From Plantactinospora mayteni (GTDB lineage Bacteria; Actinomycetota; Actinomycetes; Mycobacteriales; Micromonosporaceae): a stretch of DNA of 64,000 bases. The translations under genes were made by a program, and so were the position numbers. The first letter of the stretch is position 1. Every line of letters starts with the position of its first letter. A model generated the notes under the pieces. It made no database searches. It saw only the letters and a list, made by a program, of their open reading frames with translations, and had not been told where the DNA came from. Shown one piece after another: positions 9,806-17,671 of this stretch. The stretch is from contig NZ_BONX01000002.1 in NCBI RefSeq assembly GCF_016862935.1, positions 62,001-126,000 of the forward strand. The letters run 5' to 3'.

Positions 9806-9822
9806 TAACGTTCCGGCTCGTG
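9806..9822 (+). promoter_or_regulatory. candidate leaderless promoter (-10) of cobL-cobM-cobF
   Basis: TAACGT at 9806-9811 is followed after 8 nt by GTG 9820. A TANNNT hexamer 7-8 nt from an RTG start is the pattern of leaderless transcripts in actinobacteria. No ribosome-binding site is seen for either candidate cobL start, which supports the idea. The -35 is not clear. Confidence 0.35.
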
Positions 9823-11100
9823 ACCGCGACGAGTGCCGGACCTGGGCTGACCGTGGTCGGCCTCGGCGCGGACGGTTGGGCCGGGCTCGGCGACGCTGGC
9901 CGGCGCGCGTTACGCGCGGCCGAGGTCGTGCTCGGCGGGCACCGGCAGCTCGACCTGCTCCCCGCAGACCTGCCCGCGCAGCGGGTGAGCTGGCCGAGTC
10001 CGCTGCTGCCGGCGCTGCCCGGCCTGCTCGACGGGTACGCCGACCGCCGGCTCTGCGTCCTGGCCAGCGGCGATCCGATGTGGTACGGGATCGGGGCGCG
10101 GATCGTCGAACTGGTCGGCCCCGACCGGGTGCAGGTACTGCCGCACCCGTCGTCGATCAGCCTGGCCTGTGCCCGGCTCGGCTGGCCGGTCGAACGGGTC
10201 ACCGTGCTCAGCGCGGTCGGCCGGGACCTGGCCCGGGTACGCCGGGTGCTCGCCCCCGGCCGGCGGATCCTGCTGCTCAGCGCGGACGGGTCGACGCCGT
10301 CCGCCCTCGCCCGCCTGCTCACCGACACCGGCTACGGTCCGAGCCCGCTGACCGTGCTGGCCTCGCTCGGCGCCGGGCACGAGCAGCGGCTCGACGGAAC
10401 CACCGAGAGGCGGCTCGACAGGACTGCCGAGAGGCGGCTCGACGGAACCGCCGAGAACTGGCCGCATCCGCCGGGCGACCCGTTGAACGTCGTCGCGGTG
10501 CACGCCGTCGCCGGACCGGAGGCCGTACTCCGATCGACGGTGCCGGGCCTGCCCGACGAGGCGTACGACCACGACGGGGCGTTGACCAAGCGGGAGGCGA
10601 GGGTGCTGGCGCTGGCCCGCCTCGCCCCGGCTCCCGACGAGCTGCTCTGGGACGTCGGCGCCGGTTCGGGCAGCATCGGCATCGAGTGGCTGCGGGCCGA
10701 GCCGAGTTGCCGGGCGGTGGCGATCGAGGCGAGGGCGGACCGGGCCGAGCGGATCGCCGGCAACGCGACGACGCTCGGGGTACCGGAGCTTCAGGTGGTG
10801 GTCGGCCGGGCACCTGCGGCGCTGGTCGGGCTGCCGACCCCGGACGCGGTCTTCGTCGGCGGGGGGCTGGCCACCGAGGGTGTGTTGGACGCGTGCTGGG
10901 CGGCGCTGGCCCCGGGCGGCCGGCTGGTCGCGCACGCGGTGACGATCGAGGGGGAACGCGAGTTGACGATCCGTGCCGCGCGGCTCGGCGGCGACCTGAC
11001 CCGGCTCGGCGTGGAGCGGGCCGCACCGCTCGGCGGCTTCACCGCGTGGCAGCCGGCCCGGGCCCTGGTGCAGTGGGCGGTGGCCAAGCCATGCCGGTGA
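9820..11100 (+). CDS. cobL: precorrin-6Y C5,15-methyltransferase (decarboxylating) CobL
   Basis: Bifunctional methyltransferase of the aerobic pathway. The N-terminal CbiE-type tetrapyrrole methylase half starts LTVVGLGADGW and includes LASGDPMWYGIG. The C-terminal CbiT-type SAM methyltransferase half contains WDVGAGSGSIGIEW. GTG 9820 gives about 426 aa. It has no Shine-Dalgarno, but TAACGT lies 8 nt before it, a spacing typical of leaderless actinobacterial mRNAs; GTG 9793 is the alternative. The linker holds three in-frame 24-bp repeats (10381-10452). It overlaps cobM by 10 bases, so cobL-cobM-cobF look like one operon. Confidence 0.92.
   Translation: MTATSAGPGLTVVGLGADGWAGLGDAGRRALRAAEVVLGGHRQLDLLPADLPAQRVSWPSPLLPALPGLLDGYADRRLCVLASGDPMWYGIGARIVELVGPDRVQVLPHPSSISLACARLGWPVERVTVLSAVGRDLARVRRVLAPGRRILLLSADGSTPSALARLLTDTGYGPSPLTVLASLGAGHEQRLDGTTERRLDRTAERRLDGTAENWPHPPGDPLNVVAVHAVAGPEAVLRSTVPGLPDEAYDHDGALTKREARVLALARLAPAPDELLWDVGAGSGSIGIEWLRAEPSCRAVAIEARADRAERIAGNATTLGVPELQVVVGRAPAALVGLPTPDAVFVGGGLATEGVLDACWAALAPGGRLVAHAVTIEGERELTIRAARLGGDLTRLGVERAAPLGGFTAWQPARALVQWAVAKPCR
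10381..10452 (+). repeat. three 24-bp in-frame tandem repeats inside cobL
   Basis: Three 24-bp units (10381-10404, 10405-10428, 10429-10452) encode EQRLDGTT, ERRLDRTA and ERRLDGTA. They sit in the linker between the CbiE-like and CbiT-like halves, where added length should be tolerated. Copy number probably varies between strains. Confidence 0.85.
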
Positions 11101-11843
11101 CCTTCATCGGCGCCGGACCGGGCGCCGCCGACCTGATCACCGTACGCGGGCAACGGGTGCTGGCCCGCGCCCAGGTCTGCCTCTATGCCGGCAGCCTGGT
11201 CCCGCCGGAGCTGCTGGAGTCGTGTCCACCGGACGCCGACCTGGTGGACACCGCCGACCTCACCCTGGACGAGATCGTGGCCCGGATGGTCGACGCGCAC
11301 CGGGCCGGTCGGGAGGTGGCCCGGCTCTGCTCCGGCGACCCGTCGATCTACAGTGCGGTGGCCGAGCAGTTGCGCCGGCTCGACGAGGCCGGCGTACCGT
11401 ACGACATAGTGCCTGGCGTGCCCGCCTTCGCCGCCGCCGCTGCGACGCTGGGCCGGGAGCTGACCGTGCCGACGGTCGGGCAGACGGTGATCCTGACCCG
11501 GGCTCGGGCCCGGTCGACGGCGATGCCGGCCAGCGAGGATCTGGCCGTGCTCGGCGCGAGCCGGGCGACCCTGGTGCTGCACCTGGCGGTCGGCCGGACC
11601 CGGGAGCTGGTCGGGCAGCTCGTGCCGCACTACGGCGTCGACTGCCCGGTGGCGGTGGTCGCCCGGGCCAGCCGCCCCGACGAACTGGTGCTGCGCGGCA
11701 CCCTGGCCGACATCGCCGACCAGGTCGAGCAGGCCGGGGTACGCCGGACCGCCGTGATCGTCGTCGGCCGGATACTCGCTGCCCAGGGCTTTCCGGACAG
11801 CTACCTCTACTCGGCCGGCCGGGACCGGTCGGCGAAACGCTAG
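11091..11843 (+). CDS. cobM: precorrin-4 C11-methyltransferase CobM
   Basis: SAM-dependent tetrapyrrole methylase that methylates C-11 of precorrin-4. 250 aa. The protein opens with VTFIGAGPGAADLITVRGQR (glycine-rich SAM loop), followed by YAGSLVPPELLESCP and LCSGDPSIYSAVAEQ, all CobM/CbiF signatures. ATG 11091 lies within the last codons of cobL, indicating coupled translation. cobF starts 12 bp after the stop. Confidence 0.95.
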   Translation: MPVTFIGAGPGAADLITVRGQRVLARAQVCLYAGSLVPPELLESCPPDADLVDTADLTLDEIVARMVDAHRAGREVARLCSGDPSIYSAVAEQLRRLDEAGVPYDIVPGVPAFAAAAATLGRELTVPTVGQTVILTRARARSTAMPASEDLAVLGASRATLVLHLAVGRTRELVGQLVPHYGVDCPVAVVARASRPDELVLRGTLADIADQVEQAGVRRTAVIVVGRILAAQGFPDSYLYSAGRDRSAKR

Positions 11844-11855
11844 GGGCGCCGAGTC

Positions 11856-12626
11856 ATGCGGAAGATCCTGGTCATCGGCATCGGGGCAGGTGACCCGGAG
11901 CAGCTAACCCTGGAAGCGGTCCGGGCAATCGCCGAGGTCGACGTCTTCTTCGTACTCGACAAGGGTGCCGCGAAGCGGGACCTGCTCGGGCTGCGGCAGG
12001 AGATCCTGCGCCGGCACCCGACGAAGCCCGGGCACCGGGTGGTGGAGCTGCGGGACCCGGACCGGGACCGTACCGCGCCGGCCTATGTGGACGCGGTGGA
12101 CGAGTGGCGCCGCCGCCGGGCCGAGCTGCTCCGGGTGCTGCTCCGCGACGAGGTACCCGAGGACGGTCGCGGCGCCTTCCTGGTCTGGGGCGATCCGGCA
12201 CTCTACGACAGCACTCTCGGTGTGATAGAGGAGATGCTGGCCGACGGGACTGTCGAGTTCGACTACGCGGTGATCCCCGGCGTGAGCAGCGTCGCCACGC
12301 TGGCCGCCCGGCACCGGATCGGGCTGAACCGGGTCGGCCGGCCGTTCCAGGTCACCACCGGCCGGCTGCTGGCCGAAGGCTGGCCGTCCGGAGTGGACGA
12401 CCTGGTGGTGATGCTCGACGCGCACTGCACCTTTGGCCAGGTGACCGAGCCGGACGTGGAGATCTACTGGGGCGCCTACCTCGGTACCGCCGACGAGATC
12501 CTGGTCGCCGGCCCGCTCGCGGAGGTCGCGGCGAAGATCGTCGAGGTACGCCGGGCCGCCCGAGAGCGCAAGGGCTGGATCATGGACACGTACCTCCTGC
12601 GCCGCCGTGCTCCTCGGATGGAATAG
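11856..12626 (+). CDS. cobF: precorrin-6A synthase (deacetylating) CobF
   Basis: C-1 methylation with loss of the acetyl side chain, a step found only in the aerobic pathway, so together with cobG and cobN it fixes the route used by this organism. 256 aa. It opens MRKILVIGIGAGDPEQLTLE and contains FFVLDKGAAKRDL, VWGDPALYDSTL and PGVSSVATLAARH, all typical of CobF. It is the last gene of the cobL-cobM-cobF run. No clear terminator follows. Confidence 0.95.
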   Translation: MRKILVIGIGAGDPEQLTLEAVRAIAEVDVFFVLDKGAAKRDLLGLRQEILRRHPTKPGHRVVELRDPDRDRTAPAYVDAVDEWRRRRAELLRVLLRDEVPEDGRGAFLVWGDPALYDSTLGVIEEMLADGTVEFDYAVIPGVSSVATLAARHRIGLNRVGRPFQVTTGRLLAEGWPSGVDDLVVMLDAHCTFGQVTEPDVEIYWGAYLGTADEILVAGPLAEVAAKIVEVRRAARERKGWIMDTYLLRRRAPRME

Positions 12627-12925
12627 ACAGGGTCGCGTTGGTGGATTCCTGATGGCGGTCGCGCTCGTCCTGGCGCTGGTGGCGGGGGCGGTCAGGGTTG
12701 GGCCTGGGGCCGTGCCCGGCGGCGCGGCCCGGATCCGCTCTCCGTGCCCGGCCCGGCGGCGTGCCAGTTGGCGGCGGGTGGTCAGTTACGCCGCGCAGGC
12801 GTACCGGCCGCGCCGACAGACACTCAGGCTTTATATAAGCTGCTACTGATATATTCGTCCGGTCGGGTTCCCCGTCGACGGTGGGCGAACCCGGCAGGCA
12901 ACGCGACGACCAGGGAGGACAGCGG
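12627..12925. other. intergenic region, no gene recognised
   Basis: About 300 bp between cobF and the SRPBCC gene. Short open frames here have no recognisable similarity or ribosome sites. The only striking content is an AT-rich patch at 12829-12856, listed separately. Confidence 0.5.
12829..12856 (+). promoter_or_regulatory. AT-rich dyad, candidate promoter/operator of the SRPBCC gene
   Basis: CTTTATATAAGC followed by ACTGATATATTC is an isolated AT-rich patch in very GC-rich DNA. It holds a TTATATAA palindrome and an ATATA/ATATAT pair, 70-95 bp before the next start codon. It would suit a promoter with an operator. Many SRPBCC genes of this kind are controlled by an ArsR repressor, but none is adjacent here. 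Confidence 0.35.
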
Positions 12926-13552
12926 ATGCGTGACATCGTCGAGCAGGTCAAACAGGTCCACCGTACGGTCGGCCGGGTCGACACCCCGGACGGCGAGGCC
13001 CGGACCGTCGTACTGCGCCGTGCCTATCCGGCGCCGGTCGAGGAGATCTGGTCCGCCGTCACGGATCCGGAGCGGATCGGCCGGTGGTTCCTGCCGGTCA
13101 GCGGCGACCTGCGGCTCGGCGGCAACTACCGGCTGACCGACAACGCCGAGGGCGAGATCCTGCGCTGCGAGCCACCGCACCTGTTCCGGATCTCCTGGAT
13201 CTACGAGGGATACAGCGAGGTGGAGGTCCGACTCGCCCCCGGCGACGGCACGGCAACCATCCTCGAACTGGAACACAGCGCCGTGTACGACCCGCAGCAG
13301 TGGGCCGAGTACGGCCCCGGCGCTGGTGGCGTCGGCTGGGACATCGGGCTGCTCACCCTCGACCGGTACCTGCGCGGCGAACTCGACGGAGCACCCGAGG
13401 AATGGGAGGACTCCCCCGAGGCGAAGGAGTTTGCCCGGCTCGCCAGCGACGCCTGGGGTACCGCCTCGATCGCCGCCGGCACCCCGGCCGAGGAAGCCGC
13501 CCGAATGGTCACCAACACCACCGCCTTCTACGCCCCGGACCCGAACGAGTAG
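12926..13552 (+). CDS. SRPBCC-family (AHSA1-like) protein
   Basis: Small hydrophobic-pocket protein of the START/Bet v1-like AHSA1 group, 208 aa, probably cytosolic; ligand unknown. Family features are RAYPAPVEEIWSAVTDPERI, the following RWFLPVSGDLRLGG and LEHSAVYDPQQW. The start is ATG 12926 because GGGAGGAC lies just upstream; an open extension to 12881 has no family match. Homologues often follow an ArsR-type regulator, which is absent here. The first CRISPR array begins 74 bp after the stop. Confidence 0.82.
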   Translation: MRDIVEQVKQVHRTVGRVDTPDGEARTVVLRRAYPAPVEEIWSAVTDPERIGRWFLPVSGDLRLGGNYRLTDNAEGEILRCEPPHLFRISWIYEGYSEVEVRLAPGDGTATILELEHSAVYDPQQWAEYGPGAGGVGWDIGLLTLDRYLRGELDGAPEEWEDSPEAKEFARLASDAWGTASIAAGTPAEEAARMVTNTTAFYAPDPNE

Positions 13553-13626
13553 TTCGCACGAGATGCGTACGCCCGCCAGACGACGACCTAGAAGCCCGGG
13601 CGCACAGCGCAATGCCGGCGGTGGCC

Positions 13627-13776
13627 GGACCATCCCCGCGTGCGTGGGGGGCAGAGCCGGTCCAGAAGCCGCTGCCGGCCCCGGGCGGGATCACCCCCGC
13701 GTGCGCGGGGAGCAGGTCGGCCTGGAGCTCGGGTGGGGCTTCGTGATGGGATCACCCCCGCGTGCGCGGGGAGCAG
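13627..13776 (-). CRISPR. short type I-E CRISPR array 1 (three repeats, no cas genes)
   Basis: Three 28-bp repeats at 13627-13654, 13688-13715 and 13749-13776 are separated by two 33-bp spacers, an exact 61-bp period. The two right-hand repeats are identical and contain GTGCGCGGGGAGCAG; the leftmost has four mismatches. By analogy with known I-E repeats the transcribed strand is the minus strand, so the degenerate repeat is the leader-distal end, as usual. The expected leader side (after 13776) is disrupted, and IS21 transposase sequence starts within about 55 bp. No cas gene lies in the window. Confidence 0.88.
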
Positions 13777-13830
13777 ACTTCCTGACCTGCGACTCACTCT
13801 CGCGCGCGTACCGGCGGGGAGCACTTCGCG

Positions 13831-13998
13831 CTGGAACAGGCGTTGTTGCGGCCGGTACCGAACGAGCCGTTTGAGACCGGCCGGGTCTTCCATCCTCGAG
13901 TGGATGTCCGCCGATCCGAGATCTGTGTCCGTATGGGCCGCCATTCGGTGCCGGTACGCCTGGCCGGCCGCATGGTCCGCGTCCTGCTGCACTCCTAT
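13831..13998 (+). pseudogene. IS21-family transposase (IstA) C-terminal remnant
   Basis: One frame reads LEQALLRPVPNEPFETGRVF, then PRVDVRRSEICVRMGRHSVP and RLAGRMVRVLLHS. This is the Mu-transposase C-terminal region of IS21 IstA proteins. Neither the integrase core nor IstB is present, so it is a short dead fragment lying where the leader of CRISPR array 1 would be. Confidence 0.65.
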
Positions 13999-14181
13999 GG
14001 CTGCTCGTCACATGTGACCGTGCACCCGGCAGGGGCTTTGCGTAGTCGCCTGGGGGTGTTCCTGGCCTGGGCGTACGCGGTGTCGCCGGCCTGACTGGAG
14101 GGTGACGTAGGACGGGTGCGGTCCGTCGGTGATCCTGGAGTTGCTGAGACAGCATGACACCGACAAGGACCACACCCGCTC

Positions 14182-14550
14182 ATGCCATCATCGCTGATCG
14201 ACGTGATCCGTCAGCACGCCCCCGCCCCGACCGACTCCTGGCCCGCTGGCCGCGAGGCGTATGGCCTGTTGACGGCTCTGGCGCGGGTTCCTGACCCGCG
14301 TGACCCGCGAGGGGTCCGGTATCCCCTGACGAGCGTGCTCGCGGTGGCGGGATGCGCGGTGATGGCCGGGGCAAGCACGTTCGCCGCGATCGGCGACTGG
14401 GTCGATGATCGCGATCCGCCGGGAAACGCAGCCGGGAAACGGTCTCTCTGGTGGCGTCGTTGCCCGCCGCCCACGCCCAACCGGCTGACCTGCAGTAATG
14501 GGCCCCCTGGAGTGGCATATCGAGAATCGGCACTGGGTCCGTGACGTGAC
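14182..14550 (+). pseudogene. ISAs1-family (H-repeat) transposase, internally deleted and truncated
   Basis: The frame starts MPSSLIDVIRQHAP and includes LLTALARVPDPRDPRGVRYP, then AGASTFAAIGDWV, the N-terminus of ISAs1/H-repeat transposases. After a disrupted stretch (about 14413-14505) the plus strand again encodes EWHIENRHWVRDVT, a C-terminal motif of the same family. The catalytic middle is missing. The remainder is cut by IS3-type sequence on the other strand. Confidence 0.65.
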
Positions 14551-14885
14551 CGTCGTCTTGACCGTGGCGAAGAACGTTTCGGCGACGGCGTTGTCCCAGC
14601 ACTGACCCCGCCCACCGACCGACAGGAGCACCTGGTTGCGGTCGGCCAGGCGGGCGCACTGGACGCTGGTGTATTGCTTCCCCGGTCTCTGTGGAAGATC
14701 ACCTCACCGGTGGGACGGCGGGCGGTGATGGCGTTGGACAACGCTTGGGCGGGCAGGTCGGTGCGCAGGTGGTCGGCGGTGGCCCAGCCGACGACCCGAC
14801 GTGACGCGATGTCGATCACGGTGGCGAGGTACAGCCAGCCCTCCCATGTGGGGATGTAGGTGATGTCGCCGAGGTCACAGCGTTG
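14551..14885 (-). pseudogene. IS3-family transposase orfB remnant with frameshift
   Basis: Minus-strand reading gives GDITYIPTWEGWLYLATVID, then SRRVVGWATADHLRTDLPAQ and EVIFHRDRG, the integrase core of IS3 orfB proteins. A one-base loss in the DRGSQYTS region shifts the frame, after which QYTSVQCARLADR and GQCWDNAVAETFFATVK continue. The DDE residues are therefore split over two frames, and both ends are missing. Confidence 0.75.
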
Positions 14886-14972
14886 TCAACCCCGAAACCG
14901 GCCAACCGTGGTCCAACTCGGGACGGTGAAGCTGCGCGCTGGCAGCAACACCATCACCTACCGGCGCCCGGG

Positions 14973-15010
14973 GTGTACCGGGTCGTGTTTTTGGACACGA
15001 CCCCGTACAC
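14973..15010. terminator. strong hairpin, probable terminator of the metalloprotease gene
   Basis: GTGTACCGGGTCGTGT and ACACGACCCCGTACAC form a 16-bp stem with one mismatch and a 6-nt loop. It starts 8 bp after the stop codon of the minus-strand protease gene. The stem alone is strong enough for termination; a clean U-tract is lacking. Confidence 0.6.
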
Positions 15011-15018
15011 CTCTCTCC

Positions 15019-16383
15019 TCAGGAGACTCTGGTAAGCCGGATCGCGTCGGCGACGACGTACCCGGTGCCGGCCGTCCAGCGCGACACGCCGACCACGTCG
15101 TGTGTCCCGGCGGACATCGGGTACGTCCCCAGGTTCACCCACTTGCCACCGTTGGTCCGCTGGTTGACCTGTACCGTCTGGTTACCAGAGCTGGTCACCA
15201 CGACGTATGGCGTGCGGTCGTTGTAGCCGGACGTCGCGGGGTACCAGACTTCCACCTTGTACGTTCCGTTACCCGGAAGGTCGGCCGAGTACCACGCCGG
15301 GTCGGAAATCGGTTCCGGGTTGGCGAACCCGTAGTCGGCACCGTACCGCTGGGTCGAGTAGCTCGAAACCTGCCAGTTGGCGCTGGCCCGGAACGATGTC
15401 GACGTGTTGTCGACAATGACCGACCAGGCGGGTGGGGTGCTGATCAGGTACTGGCTGTTCGCGACGTTCCAGTGGCTGGCCAGCCAGGTGCCGGCGGCCG
15501 GTCGCACGTTGTAGTAGTCATCGTGATTGCAGTCGAGCTGATTCTCCGGTGCTCCCGGGCACACCTTGACCAACTGCCCCGGCGGGTTCGGTATTCCGCC
15601 GTCGTCGTAGCACATGATGTCCTCGTCGTCCCAACAGTGGCCGTGGATGGTGGCATTCGGCGCCCCAGGCAGCACGGCACCGAGGGTGTGCAGCAGTTCG
15701 TGCGCGCTGGGCGCCCAACCCCAGCAGCCGGTACCCACGGTGGCCAGTTCCGGCCCTGAGTTGTACCGGTTCTCCGCACCCGGCCGGGAGTCGTTCGCCC
15801 CGGGGCCACCACCGCCGAGTCCGCACCACGAGGTGGTCTCGGCGTACGCGAGGTACTTGCGGCTCGTGCTGTTGTATCCCGCGCTCTTCAGGGCGTTGAA
15901 GGTGTTTCCGAAGCCGCCGAGCGTGCCGTTCGGCACTACGACACGGGTCACCGTCGGCACGCAGGATGCGTCGTGCGCCCACCGGACCCGCCGGTACCCG
16001 CCAGTGGCCTGCGCGTCAACGAAGAACGCCTCGTCGATCTGGTTTGCCCACTGCCGGAACGTGCTCTGGAACTCGGCGAGCCGGTCGGTCTGGGACGTCT
16101 CCCGAACGTACAGAATCTGGACGCGTTTGCCGCTGGTGCCGTCGCCGTCACAGACCACCGTGGCCGGGGCCGCAGTGCTCCGTCCGGCCGGTCCCACGCC
16201 GATCCATCGGCTCAGCGGACCAGGGTCCTCTACCGGATCGTCGACACCGGACGCGTTGACCGCGGTCTCGGCGGTGGAGCCATCGCCGGCTGGGCGCGCC
16301 ACCGCGTTACCGGCGGGGCCCGCCACCGCACCGCCGGCAGTGACCAACCCGGCTACCAACGCCATCAGCGCTCTGCGTTTCAT
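15019..16383 (-). CDS. secreted zinc metalloprotease with golvesin-like C-terminal domain
   Basis: Secreted protein of 454 aa. A signal peptide (MKRRALMALVAGLVTAGG) is followed by a catalytic region with the zinc motif HELLHTLGA (His228, Glu229, His232). A His-rich stretch TIHGHCWDDEDIMCYDDG supplies a likely third ligand and a Met turn. From about residue 325 a golvesin/XlyA-type beta-sandwich domain follows (ASANWQVSSYSTQRYGADY to YVVADAIRL). ATG 16383 is preferred because AAAGGA lies upstream. The gene looks intact although it sits among IS remnants. Extracellular peptidase function is inferred from the HExxH motif. Confidence 0.78.
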   Translation of the reverse strand: MKRRALMALVAGLVTAGGAVAGPAGNAVARPAGDGSTAETAVNASGVDDPVEDPGPLSRWIGVGPAGRSTAAPATVVCDGDGTSGKRVQILYVRETSQTDRLAEFQSTFRQWANQIDEAFFVDAQATGGYRRVRWAHDASCVPTVTRVVVPNGTLGGFGNTFNALKSAGYNSTSRKYLAYAETTSWCGLGGGGPGANDSRPGAENRYNSGPELATVGTGCWGWAPSAHELLHTLGAVLPGAPNATIHGHCWDDEDIMCYDDGGIPNPPGQLVKVCPGAPENQLDCNHDDYYNVRPAAGTWLASHWNVANSQYLISTPPAWSVIVDNTSTSFRASANWQVSSYSTQRYGADYGFANPEPISDPAWYSADLPGNGTYKVEVWYPATSGYNDRTPYVVVTSSGNQTVQVNQRTNGGKWVNLGTYPMSAGTHDVVGVSRWTAGTGYVVADAIRLTRVS

Positions 16384-16481
16384 GCCACCACTGTCCTTTC
16401 GCTCCCCATCGACATCCATCTTGATCTAGCCTGACCCCGACCTACCATATATGTCGATTTCTCGTTAGACACGAACGAACT

Positions 16482-16519
16482 GAGCCTCCGGACCCACGCG
16501 AGCTTGGGCCCGGAGGCTC
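16482..16519 (-). terminator. hairpin terminator of the severed gene end at 16552-16690
   Basis: GAGCCTCCGGACCC and GGGCCCGGAGGCTC form a 14-bp stem with one G-U type mismatch and a 10-nt loop. The hairpin lies about 33 bp after the stop of a minus-strand gene remnant, with T-rich sequence beyond it on that strand. Confidence 0.55.
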
Positions 16520-16551
16520 GTGGTGGTACTGAAGACCACCGGTGCTGTCCG

Positions 16552-16690
16552 TCAGCGGACCTGGAACCAGGAATCGGACAGCACCCGAACCTGCTTCCCG
16601 GTCAGCGATCCACGAAGCCACCGGTCCTGGTACGGCACCATGTTCGATGCCGCTGGCACGATGCCCTTGACCCGGTGCCGGGTCAGCCGA
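16552..16690 (-). pseudogene. C-terminal remnant of an unrecognised gene
   Basis: The minus frame ends HRVKGIVPAASNMVPYQDRW, then LRGSLTGKQVRVLSDSWFQVR and a stop, which reads like a genuine C-terminus and is followed by a terminator-like hairpin. Upstream the coding signal dissolves. A second minus frame at 16683-16880 encodes one hydrophobic helix (LALILPSIAMAVLLSI) and may be another piece. The family is not recognised. Confidence 0.4.
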
Positions 16691-17005
16691 CCTGCGCAAG
16701 CTCGTCGCTCCGCGCCGGCCCGGGATCGCGCAAGCCCCGGTGCACCCTGATGGAGAGCAGTACCGCCATCGCGATGCTGGGAAGGATCAGCGCGAGATGG
16801 TTCGCCCGGCCCAACGAACGAAGCACCGGGGTCGGTGATCGTGACCTGCAGGGAGCGGGAGTTTGAGGTGACAGTGCCACCGAACGGTGTGCCGGACTTT
16901 CGGCTGCCGTGGGCGGCGAAGGTCGACTACTGCACCTCAGAGGGTGGTTCTGGGGCCTTTGTCCATTGTGGGTCTGACTGTTTATGAAGGGCCCTGCTGG
17001 TGGGG

Positions 17006-17320
17006 CTACGGGGACGGCGTCGGTGAGGCGAGTGTGACCAGGCCGGCCTCGGCTTCGGTCAGGATCTGGCGCGCGACGAGGCGTTTGAGCTTGGCGCGGA
17101 GGCCTTCGGTGTTCTTCCTGGTGGTGCCGGTGCCGAGGGCGCGGCAGATGTCTTTGGCGCGCATCGGTGCGGTGGCGGCGTGGAAGACGGCGAGGATCTG
17201 CTGGTAGGCGGGGCTGGCGACGGTCGCGTCGGCGGGCGTGGCCGGGTCGGTGTGGCCGGTCAGGCTGCGTAGCGTTTTGCGGGGGGGCCAGAGCGCGGGC
17301 ACGGTCACCATCGACGACAA
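17006..17320 (-). pseudogene. winged-helix-like C-terminal fragment
   Basis: About 70 residues before the stop at 17006 look coding: SPAYQQILAVFHAATAPMRA, then KDICRALGTGTTRKNTEGLR and KLKRLVARQILTEAEAGL, a plausible winged helix. The first part of the frame has no credible start or ribosome site. It probably derives from a mobile-element-associated protein that lost its N-terminus; that origin is a guess. Confidence 0.4.
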
Positions 17321-17659
17321 CTTCGACCCCGGCCGCTACCTCTACCGCGGCTCCGGCACGGCCCTCTCCCGCGCCGTCGGCGCCTCACGACAGGAGAAGA
17401 CGTACACCGACAAGGCCGGCCAGATCATCAAGCAGTCCCTCATCGACAACAAGGGCCGCACCGATCAGCTCAAGGTCCAGGAGGACCTCTCCAAGAACTT
17501 CCCCTTCCAGGAGTTCCTCCGCCAGGACGTGAAGTACCCGGTGTACGACTTCTCGCTCTGGCTGGTTTACGCTCCAGCACTGTGACCGGTTCGACGGGAA
17601 GTACCCCCCGCCGATCGCGCAGGCGGACATCGAGATCCCCATCAGCGGCACGTTCTGAC
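17298..17659 (+). pseudogene. frameshifted C-terminal fragment, family unknown
   Basis: One frame reads TVTIDDNFDPGRYLYRGSGT through LKVQEDLSKNFPFQEFLRQD to a stop near 17585. The adjacent frame continues CDRFDGKYPPPIAQADIEIP and stops at 17659, 12 bp before the next gene. Both parts have coding-like base use, so one gene with a frameshift is likely. No start is present; it joins unrelated sequence near 17290. It may be the end of a toxin-type or surface protein, since its neighbour is a small membrane protein, but I do not recognise it. Confidence 0.4.
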
Positions 17660-17671
17660 CTCGCCGACCTG

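Noticed and set aside
9762-11843. 693-codon plus-strand frame spanning cobL and cobM
   Set aside because: Its first 440 codons are the wrong frame of cobL; only the portion from ATG 11091 is cobM.
12607-12849. 80-codon ORF after cobF with a hydrophobic start
   Set aside because: It overlaps the end of cobF in another frame and lacks a ribosome site. The hydrophobic run comes from GCG/CTG-rich sequence.
13810-13829. A fourth repeat of CRISPR array 1 (GGCGGGGAGCAC)
   Set aside because: Only the last dozen bases resemble the repeat and the spacing is 13 bp short; at best a deletion scar.
14885-14972. Fragment of a carbohydrate-binding domain on the plus strand (LGTVKLRAGSNTITYRRPG)
   Set aside because: The match to carbohydrate-binding modules is only about 20 residues long with no flanking support, so it is not called as a feature.
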